Below, piece by piece: positions 27,805 through 37,967 of a stretch of DNA of 64,000 nt. Within the stretch, counting starts at the first letter, position 1; each line of letters begins with the position of its first letter. Source of the DNA: Cyanobium sp. PCC 7001 (GTDB lineage Bacteria > Cyanobacteriota > Cyanobacteriia > PCC-6307 > Cyanobiaceae); assembly GCF_000155635.1 (NCBI RefSeq), contig NZ_DS990556.1, positions 2,676,607 to 2,740,606 on the forward strand. Reading direction: 5' to 3'. The notes under the pieces were generated by a model. That model was not told where the DNA came from and did not search any database. It saw only the letters and a program-made list of their open reading frames with translations. A program made the position numbers and the translations under genes.

Positions 27805-29193
27805 CTAACAGCGCCGCCATGGACGCTCCGCCAGAGCCGCCAGCAGGGCGATGGAGGCCAGGGCCCAGAGCACCGGCAGCAGGCCCCAGCGGCTCACCAC
27901 CGTGCCCGCCAGCACCAGGGGAAGACTCAGGGCGATGTTGATCAGGTTGTTCTGCAGGCCGAAGACCTTGCCCCGCATCGCTTCAGGAGTGTCTTCCTGG
28001 ATGGTGGTCTGGGCCGGGATGGCCAGCATGGCGGCCCCCACCCCCAGCACGGCGCAGAGCAGCAGGGTGAAGGTGAGATTGCCCCGCAGCTGGCCCAGCA
28101 GCAGCAGACTCCAGCCGATCGTGGCCAGCCCGGCTGCCGCCAGGTGTCGCCGGTTGAGCAGCTGCCCCAGCTGGGCCACCGCCACGGCCCCGACGGCCAG
28201 GCCCAGCCCACTCATGGCCAGGAGGGTGCCGAACCGGGTGGGACCCAGGCCCTGCACCGCCGAGGCCAGGCTGATCGCCAGCACGTAGAGGGCCGCCAGC
28301 AGGCTGTAGAGCAGCACCAGCTGTCCCATGGCACTCGCCACCCTGGGGCGCTCCCGCAGCACGGCCACACCCTGCTGGATCTCTTCCCACACCGAGCTGC
28401 GGCTGGTCTGGCGGGGAGATTCCTGCCAGCGGATTCGCGAGATCGTCACGGCGGCCAGGCCGTAGCAGGCCGGCAGCAGCAGGAACTCGCCCCCGTCGAT
28501 GCCGAGACCCGCCAGGGCGCTGCGCAACAGGCGCAGGATCGGATCGCCAAGGGCGAACCCCACGATCGTGGCGGCCATGCTGGTGGCCTGGTAGAGCGAA
28601 TTGGCCGCGAGCAGATGCTGGGGTGGCACCAGCTTGGGGATGGCCGCCTGCTCCGCCGGCGCGAAGAACTGGGTGAGCACCGACTCCAGGAAGGTCATCA
28701 GCACCAGCCCCCAGTAGCCCACGCTCAGTCCCAGCCAGAGCGGGCTCTGCACCAGGCAGAGCGGCACGGCCAGCACGAGAGCGGCCCGCAGGCCGTTGGA
28801 GGCCACCATCACGGTGCGCTTGGGCCAGCGATCCGCCCAGACGCCGGCAACAGTGCCGAGCAGCATGGCCGGCACGGTGTTGGCCACGTAGATGCCGGTG
28901 GCCAGCAGAGTGATCATCTGGGCCCGGGTCTCGGGAAGATCCATGCGGATCGCCGAGGCGGCCTCGGCCAGGGCGGGATTGGCATCCGGCACTCCCTGCA
29001 CCCAGGTCTGGGCGATCAGGAACACCATCAGCACGATGTAGAACTTGTCCGCCAGCTGGGAGAAGATCTGCCCCAGCCAGAGCAGGCGGAAGTCCGGCAG
29101 GGCCAGCACGGCCTGCAGGCCGCTGGCCGCTGCGGGTGCGGAGCCCTGAGGACGGCCGGACAACCTGGACCTGCCACGGGAAGGGGTGCTCAT
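27805..29193 (-). CDS. MFS-type transporter, substrate unknown
   Basis: 462 residues with about twelve membrane spans, starting MSTPSRGRSRLSG and entering the first span at FRLLWLGQIFSQL. The loop AGVWADRWPKRTVM is the MFS motif between spans 2 and 3 (G-x-x-x-D-R-x-x-[KR]-[KR]). Overall similarity in style to the enterobactin-exporter-like/DHA3 group. ATG 29193 overlaps recO's stop by 4 bp; the longer frame upstream is antisense to recO and rejected. The substrate cannot be deduced. Confidence 0.8.
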   Translation of the reverse strand: MSTPSRGRSRLSGRPQGSAPAAASGLQAVLALPDFRLLWLGQIFSQLADKFYIVLMVFLIAQTWVQGVPDANPALAEAASAIRMDLPETRAQMITLLATGIYVANTVPAMLLGTVAGVWADRWPKRTVMVASNGLRAALVLAVPLCLVQSPLWLGLSVGYWGLVLMTFLESVLTQFFAPAEQAAIPKLVPPQHLLAANSLYQATSMAATIVGFALGDPILRLLRSALAGLGIDGGEFLLLPACYGLAAVTISRIRWQESPRQTSRSSVWEEIQQGVAVLRERPRVASAMGQLVLLYSLLAALYVLAISLASAVQGLGPTRFGTLLAMSGLGLAVGAVAVAQLGQLLNRRHLAAAGLATIGWSLLLLGQLRGNLTFTLLLCAVLGVGAAMLAIPAQTTIQEDTPEAMRGKVFGLQNNLINIALSLPLVLAGTVVSRWGLLPVLWALASIALLAALAERPWRRC

Positions 29194-29984
29194 GATGACG
29201 CAGGGGCGGACTGCAGCCCCAGGCGCAGCAGACGGAAGGCGCGCGGCCGCCGTTGCAGGTGCTCCCCGCACCAGCACTCCACCAGTTCCAGCAGATGCAG
29301 CCACACCGCCTCCGGGCCCATCAGGGACCCGTCGCGGCGGCGGGGCAGGGCCGGCCGGGGCAGCCGCTGCAGCAGGGCCAGTTCCGAGGCATTGAGCACC
29401 ACCCGCGCTCCGGCCACGGCACCGAGCACGAACCCTTCGCTGGGCACCAGGCTGCACCGCCAGTCCCAGTTGCCCAGGGGAGGATCGAGCCTCTGGCCTG
29501 TGCGGCTGCACTGCACCAGCGGCAGCGCGTAGCCGCCGAGGGCCAGCAGGTGCACCGACCCCTGCACGGCCAGGGCCAGGGCCTCGAGGCTGTCGGAGCG
29601 TTCGCGCACCTGCTGCTCGAGCCTGCCCAGCTGCATCAGCATCGAGCCCAGCATCCCCGGGGCCGGGGCGTCGCCCGGCACCAGCCCCAGACAGAGCTCG
29701 GCCAGGGCCTGGGCGGCGGCCAGGGTTTCGAGCCGTTCCGCCAGCTGGCTGTAGTTGCGCACCACCCGCAGCTGGCGCACCCGCCGCAGCCCGGAGCGTC
29801 CCCCCACCTGCAGGCGGAGGTGGGCCAGAGGCACGGCCGCGGCGAGGCTGCTGCGGGGCTTGCGGGCCCCCGGCACCGCCAGGCGGGTCAACCCGTCCTC
29901 TTCGCTCAACAGGGTGAGCAGCCGGTCACTCTCCCCGAGGGGCCTGCAGCTCAGCGCCAATCCTTCCAGCTGGGTCTCGGGCAC
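29190..29984 (-). CDS. recO: DNA repair protein RecO
   Basis: Recombination mediator that helps load RecA onto SSB-covered gaps. The 264 residues begin with the OB-fold start EGLALSCRPLGESDRLLTLL and continue with AVPGARKPRSSLAA, a typical RecO pattern; the helical C-terminal part lacks an obvious four-cysteine zinc site, as in many cyanobacterial versions. It is placed between deoC (7 bp upstream) and the MFS gene (4-bp overlap) in a leftward operon with hpf. Confidence 0.9.
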   Translation of the reverse strand: MPETQLEGLALSCRPLGESDRLLTLLSEEDGLTRLAVPGARKPRSSLAAAVPLAHLRLQVGGRSGLRRVRQLRVVRNYSQLAERLETLAAAQALAELCLGLVPGDAPAPGMLGSMLMQLGRLEQQVRERSDSLEALALAVQGSVHLLALGGYALPLVQCSRTGQRLDPPLGNWDWRCSLVPSEGFVLGAVAGARVVLNASELALLQRLPRPALPRRRDGSLMGPEAVWLHLLELVECWCGEHLQRRPRAFRLLRLGLQSAPASS

Positions 29985-29991
29985 CGGGGCA

Positions 29992-30666
29992 TCAGGTCCG
30001 CAGGGCCTGCATCAGCGCCACCCCGCGGCTGGTGCCGAGCCGGCTGGCGCCTGCCTCCACCAGCTCCAGAGCCTGCTCCAGCGCCGCGATGCCACCGGAG
30101 GCCTTCACCCCGGCCCGGCCCCGGGCCAGCTCCTGCAGGTGCTTCACCTGATCGATGGTCACGGGCGGTCCGAAGCCGCTGCCGGTCTTGAGGAAGCGGG
30201 CCCCGGCATCGATGCTGATCTCCACCAGCAGGGCCAGCGGCTCCGGCTCCAGCCGTCCGGCCTCCAGGATCACCTTCACGGCCGGGCCCAGTTCGCAGAT
30301 GGCGGCGAGCTCATCGAGCACCGCCGTGCTGTTGCCGTCCACCAGGGCGCCGAAATCGGGAACCACATCCAGCTCATCGGCCCCGGCGTCGGCGGCGGCC
30401 TCGGCCTCGGCCCGCTTCACCGCGCTGGGAACGGCTCCGAACGGGAATCCCACCACGCTGATCAGCCGGGGCGTGGTGCCCCGGCCCTGGGCCTCGATCG
30501 GCAGGCGTCGCCGCGCTTCGGCGACCCAGCGGGAGGCCACGCACACCCCGGCGAAGCCGTAGTGGCGGGCCTCATCACAGCAGCGGTGGATGGCCTCGGC
30601 CCCCTGCAGGGGGTCCAGCAGGGCGTGGTCGATCAGGGGAGCCAGGTCGGGGAGGTCGCGGGTCAC
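29992..30666 (-). CDS. deoC: Deoxyribose-phosphate aldolase
   Basis: Class I aldolase cleaving deoxyribose 5-phosphate to acetaldehyde and glyceraldehyde 3-phosphate. Schiff-base lysine lies in ARFLKTGSGFGPP, with the proton-relay Lys of VKASGGI further on and the early LIDHALLDP strand. Length 224 is normal. It overlaps hpf by 4 bp and precedes recO by 7 bp. Confidence 0.95.
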   Translation of the reverse strand: MTRDLPDLAPLIDHALLDPLQGAEAIHRCCDEARHYGFAGVCVASRWVAEARRRLPIEAQGRGTTPRLISVVGFPFGAVPSAVKRAEAEAAADAGADELDVVPDFGALVDGNSTAVLDELAAICELGPAVKVILEAGRLEPEPLALLVEISIDAGARFLKTGSGFGPPVTIDQVKHLQELARGRAGVKASGGIAALEQALELVEAGASRLGTSRGVALMQALRT

Positions 30667-31250
30667 GCATCCTTCGGTTGGATCACCCCGAATCCTCCAT
30701 GGTTGCGGTGGTACACCACCTGGATCTGTCCGCTCTCGGCCTCCCGGAACACGTAGAAGTCATGGTCGATCAGCTCCAGCTGGTGCAGGGCCTCATCCAG
30801 GCTCATGGGCGGCATGGCGAAGTACTTGCGTCGCACGCCCCGGCTGGGCAGCTCGGGCTCCTTGCCATCGGTGAGGCTGCTGCCGGGCGGCGGCAGGCTG
30901 GCGGCGCCGGCCTCCTCATCCCGCGCCGAGCGGTGCACCGGACCCTGGTGCCGCTCGTGCACCCGTTCCTTGTAGCGGTTGAGCTGGCGGGTGAGCTTGC
31001 TCGCCACCAGATCGATGCTGGCGTAGAGGTTGTCACTGTGCTCCTGGGCCCGGATCACGGTGCCGTTGGCGAACATGGTGACCTCGGCGATCTGCTGGGG
31101 AACCCGCGGATTGCGGGCCACGGACAGGTGCACGTCAGCTTCCTTGACCATCCCCTCGAAGTGGGTGATGGCGCGGGTGAGTTTGGTTTCGGTGTACTCC
31201 CGGATGGCGGGGGTCACCTCCAGATTGCGGCCATGAATCAGCAGTTTCAT
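30663..31250 (-). CDS. hpf: Long-form ribosome hibernation factor HPF (LrtA)
   Basis: 195 residues: an N-terminal ribosome-binding domain (MKLLIHGRNLEVTPAIREY, KEADVHLSV) and a C-terminal dimerisation domain (MSLDEALHQLELIDHDFYVF, then VVYHRNHGGFGVIQP), joined by a basic, low-complexity linker. This is the long form that pairs 70S ribosomes into 100S dimers; in cyanobacteria it is the light-repressed LrtA. ATG 31250 is chosen because the domain begins at once; the open frame upstream is antisense to lipB. First gene of the leftward hpf-deoC-recO-MFS run. Confidence 0.94.
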   Translation of the reverse strand: MKLLIHGRNLEVTPAIREYTETKLTRAITHFEGMVKEADVHLSVARNPRVPQQIAEVTMFANGTVIRAQEHSDNLYASIDLVASKLTRQLNRYKERVHERHQGPVHRSARDEEAGAASLPPPGSSLTDGKEPELPSRGVRRKYFAMPPMSLDEALHQLELIDHDFYVFREAESGQIQVVYHRNHGGFGVIQPKDA

Positions 31251-31304
31251 CAGTTGGCAGCTACCTCCGTTGCTGGCCTGATCCAACGCTAGGAACGCCG
31301 GCCC

Positions 31305-31985
31305 GTGGTCTCCCAGCTCGACGCAATCCTTTTCGAAGCGCCGCGGCCCGTGGCCTTCGAGCCCGCCTGGCAGGCCCAGCGGCAGCTTCAGCAGCGCCTC
31401 CTCGCCACTCCCCAGGGGCCGGATGCGGTGATGCTGCTGGAGCATCTGCCCTGCTACACCCTGGGCCGCGGCGCCTCCGAGGCCTTCCTCCGCTTTCCTG
31501 CCCAGGCCTCGCCCCTGCCGCTGCACCGGATCGACCGGGGCGGTGAGGTGACGCACCACGCTCCGGGCCAGCTGGTGCTCTATCCGGTGCTCAACCTGCG
31601 GCGCCACGGGGAGGATCTGCACCTCTACCTGCGGGCGCTCGAACAGGTGGTGATCGACCTTCTGGCCGGCCTGGGACTCCAGGGAGAGCGCATCGACGGT
31701 CTCACCGGGGTGTGGCTGCAGGGGCGCAAGGTGGCGGCGATCGGCGTGGGCGCCCGCCGCTGGATCAGCCAGCACGGCCTCGCCCTCAACGTGGAGGCCG
31801 ACCTGTCGGGGTTCCAGGCGGTGGTGCCCTGCGGCCTGGCGGACCGGCCGGTGGGCCGCCTGGTGGATGTCCGCCCCGGACTGACGGCCCAGCAGCTGCG
31901 GGTTCCCTTGCTGCAGGCCTTCGCCCGGCAGTTCCATCTGACGCTGCGGCCCCCCCGGCACCACGAGCAGCTGGAAGGGTGGTAA
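31305..31985 (+). CDS. lipB: Octanoyl-[ACP]:protein N-octanoyltransferase
   Basis: Transfers octanoate from ACP to lipoyl domains, the first step of lipoate synthesis. Motifs: [17 protein letters not shown] (substrate pocket), GRKVAAIG (catalytic Lys region) and VVPCGLADR (catalytic Cys). 226 residues, GTG start at 31305, with no ATG before the core. It is divergent from hpf. The lipoylated E2 subunit pdhC lies 3 kb downstream on the same strand. Confidence 0.95.
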   Translation: MVSQLDAILFEAPRPVAFEPAWQAQRQLQQRLLATPQGPDAVMLLEHLPCYTLGRGASEAFLRFPAQASPLPLHRIDRGGEVTHHAPGQLVLYPVLNLRRHGEDLHLYLRALEQVVIDLLAGLGLQGERIDGLTGVWLQGRKVAAIGVGARRWISQHGLALNVEADLSGFQAVVPCGLADRPVGRLVDVRPGLTAQQLRVPLLQAFARQFHLTLRPPRHHEQLEGW

Positions 31986-32013
31986 CCGTGGTGGCAATCT
32001 CCCCATCCCTGTC

Positions 32014-34023
32014 GTGGCGCCAGACACCGCTGTGGCCGCTTCCGCCCCCCGGCGCCTCGCCGGCGCCGGGGGCCTGGCTGAGATCCACTGGAGCGGCAGT
32101 CACCGCGACCAGCAGGCTCTGGCCCTGCGCACCGACTGGAGCGGGCTCACAGCCATCCATGGCCTCTGGGCTCCCCTGGCCCGGCTCTACGGCGATGCCC
32201 CGGCGCTGGAGGCGCCCCATGTCCCCACGCCAGCCACGCTGAGCTTCCGCCAGCTGCACCAGGCCATCGAGCAGAGTGCGGCTGGCTTGGCGGCCCTTGG
32301 GGTCGGCCCCGGTTCGGTGGTGGCCCTCTTCGCCGAGAACAGCCCCCGCTGGCTGCAGGTGGACCAGGGGGTGATGCGCTGCGGTGCCGCCGATGCCGTG
32401 CGGGGCAGTGCCGCGCCGGTGGAAGAACTGCGCTACATCCTCGACGACTCCGGGGCGATGGGTCTGGTGGTGGAGACCGTTGCCCTGCTCAAGAGGCTCC
32501 AGCTCGATGGGGCCCAGCGTTCGGCTCTGGCCTTCGTGCTGGTGCTGGAGGGTGACCTCCCCTCCGCTGCCGCGCTTGAGGGGGCGGAGGGGTTGGTGCT
32601 GCTGGACTGGGAGGCGCTGATGGAGCGCGGCCGGGCAGCGCTGGCGGCAGGTCGAGCCGCTCCCCAGCCCCCGGCCGACCCCGGCCAGCTGGCCACCATC
32701 CTCTACACATCGGGCACCACCGGCCAGCCCAAGGGCGTGCCGCTCACCCACGCCAACCTGCTGCACCAGCTGCGCCACCTCGGCGTGGCGGTCACCCCCC
32801 ACCCCGGCGACCGGGTGGTGAGCGTGCTGCCGATCTGGCATTCCTACGAGCGCAGTGCCGAGTACTTCCTGCTGGCCTGCGGCTGCCATCAGAGCTACAC
32901 CACCCTCAAGCACCTGCGCCCCGATCTGCAGCGGGTGCGGCCCCATTACCTGATCAGCGTTCCCCGGTTGTGGGAGGCGATCCTCTCCGGCTTCGAGGAC
33001 GCCCTCCGGGCCATGCCCACTTCCCGCCAGCGTCTGCTGCGCGCTGCGCTCGCCAACAGCCGCGCCCAGGCCCTGGCCCGGCGACGGGCCCGGGATCTCA
33101 CCCTGCGCCATGAGCCCCTGCCCACCCGGGTGTGCGCCGCGGTGGAGGCGCTGCTGCGCTGGCCGCTGCACCGCCTGGCGGAGGCCGTGCTCTGGCCGAA
33201 GGTGCGCAGCCAGCTGGTGGGGGGGCGGCTGCGCACGGCCATCAGTGGCGGCGGTGCCCTGGCCCTGCACGTGGACGCCTTCTTCGAGGCGATCGGCATC
33301 GAGCTGCTGGTGGGCTACGGCCTCACCGAAACCAGCCCGGTGCTCACCTGCCGGCGCCCCTGGGCCAACCGGCGCGGCAGTGCGGGCCAGCCCCTGCCCG
33401 GCACGGCGATCCGCATCGCCGATCCCGAAACCCATCAGCCCGTGGCGGTCGGCCGGCGCGGCCTGGTGCTGGCCCGCGGTCCCCAGGTGATGGGCGGCTA
33501 CTGGCGCAAGCCCGAGGCCAGCGCCAAGGTGCTCGATGGGGAGGGCTGGTTCGACACCGGCGATCTCGGCCATCTCCTTCCCGACGGCTCCCTGGTGCTG
33601 ACCGGTCGGGCCAAGGACACGATCGTGCTCAGCAGTGGCGAGAACATCGAGCCGGGGCCGCTCGAGGACGCCCTGGTGGCCAGCCCCCTGATCGAGCAGG
33701 TGATGCTGGTGGGGCAGGACCGCAAGCAGCTTGGGGGGCTGCTGGTGCCCAGGCCCGAGGCTCTGGAGGCCTTCGCCTCGGCCGCCGGTCTGGGCTGGAA
33801 CGCCGAGGCCCCTGCCGAGCCTGCCCTGCTGCGGGCCCTGACCCGGGAGTGCAACCGGCTGCTGGCGGACCGACCCGGCTCCCGGCCCGATGAGCGCCTG
33901 GGCGGGGTGGCCCTGGTGGAGCCCTTCAGCCTGGAGAACGGTCTGCTCACACAGACCCTCAAGCAGCGGCGCGACCGGATTGCCAGCCGTGATGCGGCCG
34001 TGATCGAGGCTCTCTACAGCTGA
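32014..34023 (+). CDS. Long-chain acyl-ACP/acyl-CoA synthetase (AMP-forming)
   Basis: 669 residues of the ANL adenylating superfamily. ATP-binding loop ILYTSGTTGQPKGVPLTH, the middle motif GYGLTETSPV and the hinge region GWFDTGDLG are all present. Cyanobacteria have a single such enzyme, Aas, which re-activates free fatty acids to acyl-ACP; that is the best functional guess, but CoA as acceptor cannot be ruled out from sequence. The start is GTG 32014, 28 bp after lipB. The first 45 residues are Ala-rich and may not all be translated. Confidence 0.88.
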   Translation: MAPDTAVAASAPRRLAGAGGLAEIHWSGSHRDQQALALRTDWSGLTAIHGLWAPLARLYGDAPALEAPHVPTPATLSFRQLHQAIEQSAAGLAALGVGPGSVVALFAENSPRWLQVDQGVMRCGAADAVRGSAAPVEELRYILDDSGAMGLVVETVALLKRLQLDGAQRSALAFVLVLEGDLPSAAALEGAEGLVLLDWEALMERGRAALAAGRAAPQPPADPGQLATILYTSGTTGQPKGVPLTHANLLHQLRHLGVAVTPHPGDRVVSVLPIWHSYERSAEYFLLACGCHQSYTTLKHLRPDLQRVRPHYLISVPRLWEAILSGFEDALRAMPTSRQRLLRAALANSRAQALARRRARDLTLRHEPLPTRVCAAVEALLRWPLHRLAEAVLWPKVRSQLVGGRLRTAISGGGALALHVDAFFEAIGIELLVGYGLTETSPVLTCRRPWANRRGSAGQPLPGTAIRIADPETHQPVAVGRRGLVLARGPQVMGGYWRKPEASAKVLDGEGWFDTGDLGHLLPDGSLVLTGRAKDTIVLSSGENIEPGPLEDALVASPLIEQVMLVGQDRKQLGGLLVPRPEALEAFASAAGLGWNAEAPAEPALLRALTRECNRLLADRPGSRPDERLGGVALVEPFSLENGLLTQTLKQRRDRIASRDAAVIEALYS

Positions 34024-34100
34024 GCTGGCGGGGGTGCGGGCAACCGCCGGTTGACCTGCACCCCGGCCGCTGAGAGCCTGACCATTGCTTTTCTCCCCGC

Positions 34101-34544
34101 ATGGCCAACGGCAGTCTGTCGATCAAGCGCTCCATCACCGTGCGGGCGGTGGTCACCCCCCGCTGGAAGGAGGATGCCGAGCGCGAGCTCAGTAACGCCC
34201 TGGTGGCCAGCGATGGCCAGCTGGCCCAGCTGGAGCAGGAGGGCCAGCAGCTGGTGGACGAGATCCGCCGCCAGAGCATCAACCCCCTCGATCCGCGGGT
34301 GCAGGACCAGGTGGCCTCGGTGCAGCAGCAGGTGGCCGCCAAGCGCGCCGAGCTCGAGGATCAGAAGCGGCAGATCCTCGAGCAGCAGCGCCAGGTGCGC
34401 GAACTGGAGATGGAGCAGATCGTGGAGCAGGGGCAGCTGGAGAGCTTCTGCGAGGTGCAGGTGGGCGACAACCTGGTGCAGAAGCTGCAGGCTTCCGTGC
34501 TGGTGCGCGACGGCGTGATCGAGGCGATCGAAGGCGCCTCGTAA
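34101..34544 (+). CDS. YlqD-like coiled-coil protein
   Basis: 147 residues. A short N-terminal strand region (LSIKRSITVRAVVTPRWK) is followed by a long coiled coil from about 30 to 110 (QLAQLEQEGQQLVDEIRRQ and similar), then a small C-terminal beta part (CEVQVGDNLVQKL). This matches the YlqD family, common in Firmicutes and cyanobacteria and of unknown function. It precedes pdhC by 29 bp, perhaps in one transcript. Confidence 0.75.
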   Translation: MANGSLSIKRSITVRAVVTPRWKEDAERELSNALVASDGQLAQLEQEGQQLVDEIRRQSINPLDPRVQDQVASVQQQVAAKRAELEDQKRQILEQQRQVRELEMEQIVEQGQLESFCEVQVGDNLVQKLQASVLVRDGVIEAIEGAS

Positions 34545-34573
34545 AATCCGCCCAAACCGCGCGGCGCACTCCG

Positions 34574-35953
34574 TTGGCCACCCACGAAATCTTCATGCCC
34601 GCCCTCTCCTCCACGATGACGGAGGGCAAGATCGTGGAATGGCTCAAGCAGCCCGGCGACCGCGTCGAGCGCGGTGAGTCGGTGCTGGTGGTGGAGAGCG
34701 ACAAGGCCGACATGGACGTGGAGGCCTTTCAGGAGGGCTTCCTCGCCGCCGTGCTGATGCCGGCCGGCGGTACCGCCCCCGTGGGCGAGACGATCGGCCT
34801 GATCGTCGAGACCGAGGAGGAGATCGCCGCCGCCGCCGCGGCAGCTCCTGCAGCGCCGGCCGCCGCCCCGGCGCCGGTTGCCACCACGCCGCCGCCCGCG
34901 GCTCACCCGGCGGCGCCCCCGGCTCCGGTGCCCACACCCGCCGTCACCCCTGCACCATCTCCGGCTCCGGCTCCGGCTCCGGCCGCTCCAGCCCCGCTGG
35001 CGGTCCCGGCGATGGCCCCGGCCTCCACCGCCAGCGGCCGCGTGGTGGCCACCCCACGGGCCAGGAAGCTGGCCGGTCAGCTCGGGGTGGATCTCGGAGC
35101 CCTGCGGGGCAGCGGCCCCCACGGCCGCATCCAGGCCGAGGACGTGCTGGCCGCGACCGGCCAGCCCATCACCGTGCCCCGGGTGGCCGAGGGGTCGGCG
35201 CCGGCTGCCGCGGCGTCTGGAAACGGTGCCGCTGCTCCGGCCCCCGCCCCCGCCGGGCAGACCTTCGGCCGCCCGGGTGAGGCCGTCGCCTTCAACACCC
35301 TGCAGAACGCGGTCAACCGCAACATGCTCGCCAGCCTGGCGGTGCCCACGTTCCGCGTGGGCTACACGATCACCACCACCAAGCTGGATGCCTTCTACAA
35401 GCAGGTGAAGAGCAAGGGGGTCACGATGACGGCTCTGCTGGCCAAGGCGGTGGCGGTGACCCTGGCCCGCCACCCCCAGGTGAACGCGGCCACCGCCGCC
35501 GACGGCAGTGCCATGGCCTATCCCACGGCCGTGAACGTGGCCGTGGCGGTGGCCATGGAGGACGGGGGCCTGATTACCCCGGTGCTCGCCAATGCCGACA
35601 GCACTGACATCTATGCCCTGGCGCGCAGCTGGGCCGATCTGGTGGCCCGGGCCCGCAGCAAGCAGCTGCAGCCCGAGGAGTACAGCACCGGCACCTTCAC
35701 CCTTTCGAATCTGGGGATGTTCGGCGTGGATCGCTTCGACGCGATCCTGCCCCCCGGCACCGGGGCGATCCTGGCTGTGGCCGCCTCCCGGCCTTGCTTG
35801 GTGGCAGGCAAGGATGGATCGATCAGGGTGGCCAACCAGATGCAGGTGAACCTCACCTGCGATCACCGCACGATCTACGGGGCCCACGCGGCCGCCTTCC
35901 TCAAGGATCTCGCCCAGCTGATCGAAACCAGCCCCGAAAGCCTCGCCCTCTGA
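34574..35953 (+). CDS. pdhC: Pyruvate dehydrogenase E2 (dihydrolipoyl acetyltransferase)
   Basis: Core of the pyruvate dehydrogenase complex. Domain order: lipoyl domain with the target Lys in VESDKADMDVE (about residue 45), a long Ala/Pro linker (90-155), a peripheral-subunit-binding domain (ATPRARKLAGQLGVDLGAL..GPHGRI), a second linker, and the acetyltransferase domain with LTCDHRTIYGAHAA holding the catalytic His. The start is TTG at 34574 giving the conserved MATHEIFMPALSSTMTEGK; the next ATG would cut into this motif. 459 residues. Confidence 0.96.
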   Translation: MATHEIFMPALSSTMTEGKIVEWLKQPGDRVERGESVLVVESDKADMDVEAFQEGFLAAVLMPAGGTAPVGETIGLIVETEEEIAAAAAAAPAAPAAAPAPVATTPPPAAHPAAPPAPVPTPAVTPAPSPAPAPAPAAPAPLAVPAMAPASTASGRVVATPRARKLAGQLGVDLGALRGSGPHGRIQAEDVLAATGQPITVPRVAEGSAPAAAASGNGAAAPAPAPAGQTFGRPGEAVAFNTLQNAVNRNMLASLAVPTFRVGYTITTTKLDAFYKQVKSKGVTMTALLAKAVAVTLARHPQVNAATAADGSAMAYPTAVNVAVAVAMEDGGLITPVLANADSTDIYALARSWADLVARARSKQLQPEEYSTGTFTLSNLGMFGVDRFDAILPPGTGAILAVAASRPCLVAGKDGSIRVANQMQVNLTCDHRTIYGAHAAAFLKDLAQLIETSPESLAL

Positions 35954-36035
35954 AGCGGGCCGGCAGCACCACCGGCGGTTCTCGTCAGTGCGCTAGTACT
36001 GGCCTGCCTGATCGGCCATCCCCGGCCCGCTGTGC

Positions 36036-37214
36036 TTGTCCAGCGATTGCGCACCCCCTTCGCCTGCCGCCGGCCTCGGGGATCCCGATGACCTGAAGCT
36101 CTCCAGCTACGACTTCCCGCTGCCTCAGGAGCGGATCGCCCAGCGGCCGGTGGAGCCCCGCCATGCGGCCCGGCTTCTGGTGGTGGATCCGGAGCCCGAC
36201 TGCCGCCACCGGCAGGTGTGGGATCTGCAGCAGGAGCTGCGGCCGGGTGACCTGCTGGTGGTGAACGACACCCGGGTGCTGCGCGCCCGGCTGCAGGCCC
36301 GCCGCCCCAGCGGTGGTGCCGTGGAACTGCTGGTGCTGGAACCCTGGACCGGGCCCGGTGCGGCAGCCGGACAGTGGCTCTGTCTGGCCCGGCCCGGCAA
36401 GCGGCTCCATCCCGGCGATGGCCTGGAGGTGGTGGCGGAGGGCCAGCCTCCCCTCACCGTCACGGTGGTGGCCCGGGATGGAGACACGGGCGGGCGCGTG
36501 ATCCAGTTCCCGCCGGACTGCGACCACGCCGCGACGCTCGAGCCGCTGCTGGTGCGCTACGGGGCCATCCCGCTGCCGCCCTACATCCACGAGCACCACC
36601 CGTCCGACAGCGACCGCTACCAGACCCGCTATGCCTCCCGTCCCGGGGCTGTGGCCGCTCCCACGGCAGGCCTGCACCTGAGCGATGAGCTGCTCGCGGC
36701 CATCCGCCGCCGCGGCGTGGAAATCGCCACCACCACCCTGCACGTGGGACTGGGCACCTTCCGGCCGGTGGAAACGGAAGACCTGCGCGGCCTGGAGCTC
36801 CACAGCGAGTGGGTGGAGGTGAGCCACGAGCTGGTGGCGGCGGTGCAGGCCTGCCGTGCCCGCGGCGGCCGGGTGATCGCCATCGGCACGACCAGCGTGC
36901 GCAGCCTGGAGGGGGTGGCGGCGCTGCATGGCGGCGAGCTCAAGCCCCACACCGGGCCGGTGAACCTGGTGATCCAGCCCGGCTTCCGCTTCGCGGTGGT
37001 GCAGGGCCTGCTCACCAACTTCCACCTGCCGAAGAGCTCGCTGCTGCTGCTGGTGAGCGCCCTGCTGGGGCGTCAGCGGCTGCTGGCGCTCTACGCCGAG
37101 GCGATCGCGCGGGAGTACCGCTTCTTTTCCTACGGCGATGCCATGTGGATCGCGCCGGAGGCGGTGCTGGCCCAGGCCAGGCCCGCGGTGTGGCGGAGCA
37201 CAGGCCTGGGGTGA
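36036..37214 (+). CDS. queA: S-adenosylmethionine:tRNA ribosyltransferase-isomerase
   Basis: QueA moves the ribosyl part of SAM onto preQ1 in tRNA to make epoxyqueuosine. The product shows [36 protein letters not shown], the central [11 protein letters not shown] and late [19 protein letters not shown]. The start is uncertain: TTG 36036 gives 392 residues with an irregular first 20; a shorter protein starting just before the LSSYDF block is possible. It is convergent with sodB, 10 bp apart. Confidence 0.95.
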   Translation: MSSDCAPPSPAAGLGDPDDLKLSSYDFPLPQERIAQRPVEPRHAARLLVVDPEPDCRHRQVWDLQQELRPGDLLVVNDTRVLRARLQARRPSGGAVELLVLEPWTGPGAAAGQWLCLARPGKRLHPGDGLEVVAEGQPPLTVTVVARDGDTGGRVIQFPPDCDHAATLEPLLVRYGAIPLPPYIHEHHPSDSDRYQTRYASRPGAVAAPTAGLHLSDELLAAIRRRGVEIATTTLHVGLGTFRPVETEDLRGLELHSEWVEVSHELVAAVQACRARGGRVIAIGTTSVRSLEGVAALHGGELKPHTGPVNLVIQPGFRFAVVQGLLTNFHLPKSSLLLLVSALLGRQRLLALYAEAIAREYRFFSYGDAMWIAPEAVLAQARPAVWRSTGLG

Positions 37215-37224
37215 GGGCCGTTGC

Positions 37225-37824
37225 TCAGGCGGCAGCCAGGTTGGCGGCCACGAAGTCCCAGTTCACCAGCTTCTCGAGGTAGGTGGTGATGTAGTCGGGA
37301 CGGCGGTTCTGGTAATCCAGGTAGTAGGCGTGCTCCCACACGTCCATGGTGAGCAGGGCCTTCTGGCCATGGGCCAGGGGCAGATCGGCGTTGGCGGTCT
37401 TGGTCACCTTGAGGGTGCCGCCATCGAGCACCAGCCAGGCCCAGCCGCTGCCGAACTGGGTGGCGCCGGCAGTCTTGAACTGCTCCACGAAGGCTTCGAA
37501 GCTGCCGAAGTCGGCGTTGATCTTCTCGGCCAGGGCTCCGGTGGGCTGGCCGCCGCCACCTGGCTTCATGCACTGCCAGTAGAAGCTGTGGTTCCACACC
37601 TGGGCCGCGTTGTTGAACACGCCGGCCTTGCCCGCGTCCCCTGCCACGGCTGTGATGGTGTCCTCCAGGCTCTTGCCGTCGAGGTCCGTGCCCTCCACCA
37701 GCTTGTTGAGGTTGGTGACGTAGGCGTTGTGGTGCTTGCCGTGATGGAACTCGAGGGTCTGACGGGAGATATGGGGCTCGAGCGCATCGAGGCCGTAGGG
37801 CAGCGCGGGCAGCGTGTGGGCCAT
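37225..37824 (-). CDS. sodB: Superoxide dismutase [Fe]
   Basis: 199 residues. Metal ligands are His in [13 protein letters not shown] (first ligand and neighbours), His in VWNHSFYW, and Asp/His in [12 protein letters not shown]. The AAQVWNH block with Gln before the WNH His, and the FGSGWAWLV segment, are those of iron-type rather than manganese-type enzymes. No signal peptide, so a cytosolic enzyme. Monocistronic by position. Confidence 0.95.
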   Translation of the reverse strand: MAHTLPALPYGLDALEPHISRQTLEFHHGKHHNAYVTNLNKLVEGTDLDGKSLEDTITAVAGDAGKAGVFNNAAQVWNHSFYWQCMKPGGGGQPTGALAEKINADFGSFEAFVEQFKTAGATQFGSGWAWLVLDGGTLKVTKTANADLPLAHGQKALLTMDVWEHAYYLDYQNRRPDYITTYLEKLVNWDFVAANLAAA

Positions 37825-37967
37825 GGATGTGATTGACGTACTGAATGTTGCCCGCCGGTGTGCCTGGCGGGTGGGGCGATCCTAACGATCGCTACAGAAT
37901 CCCTGGAACGGGCGTGGGAACGGGGGCAGGCCGGCAGGCGTTGGACCAGGGGCCGATCAGGGTTCGA

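Noticed and set aside
34820-35030. Repetitive GCC/CCG-rich sequence that could be called a repeat
   Set aside because: It encodes the Ala/Pro-rich flexible linker of the PdhC lipoyl domain, so it is explained by protein function.
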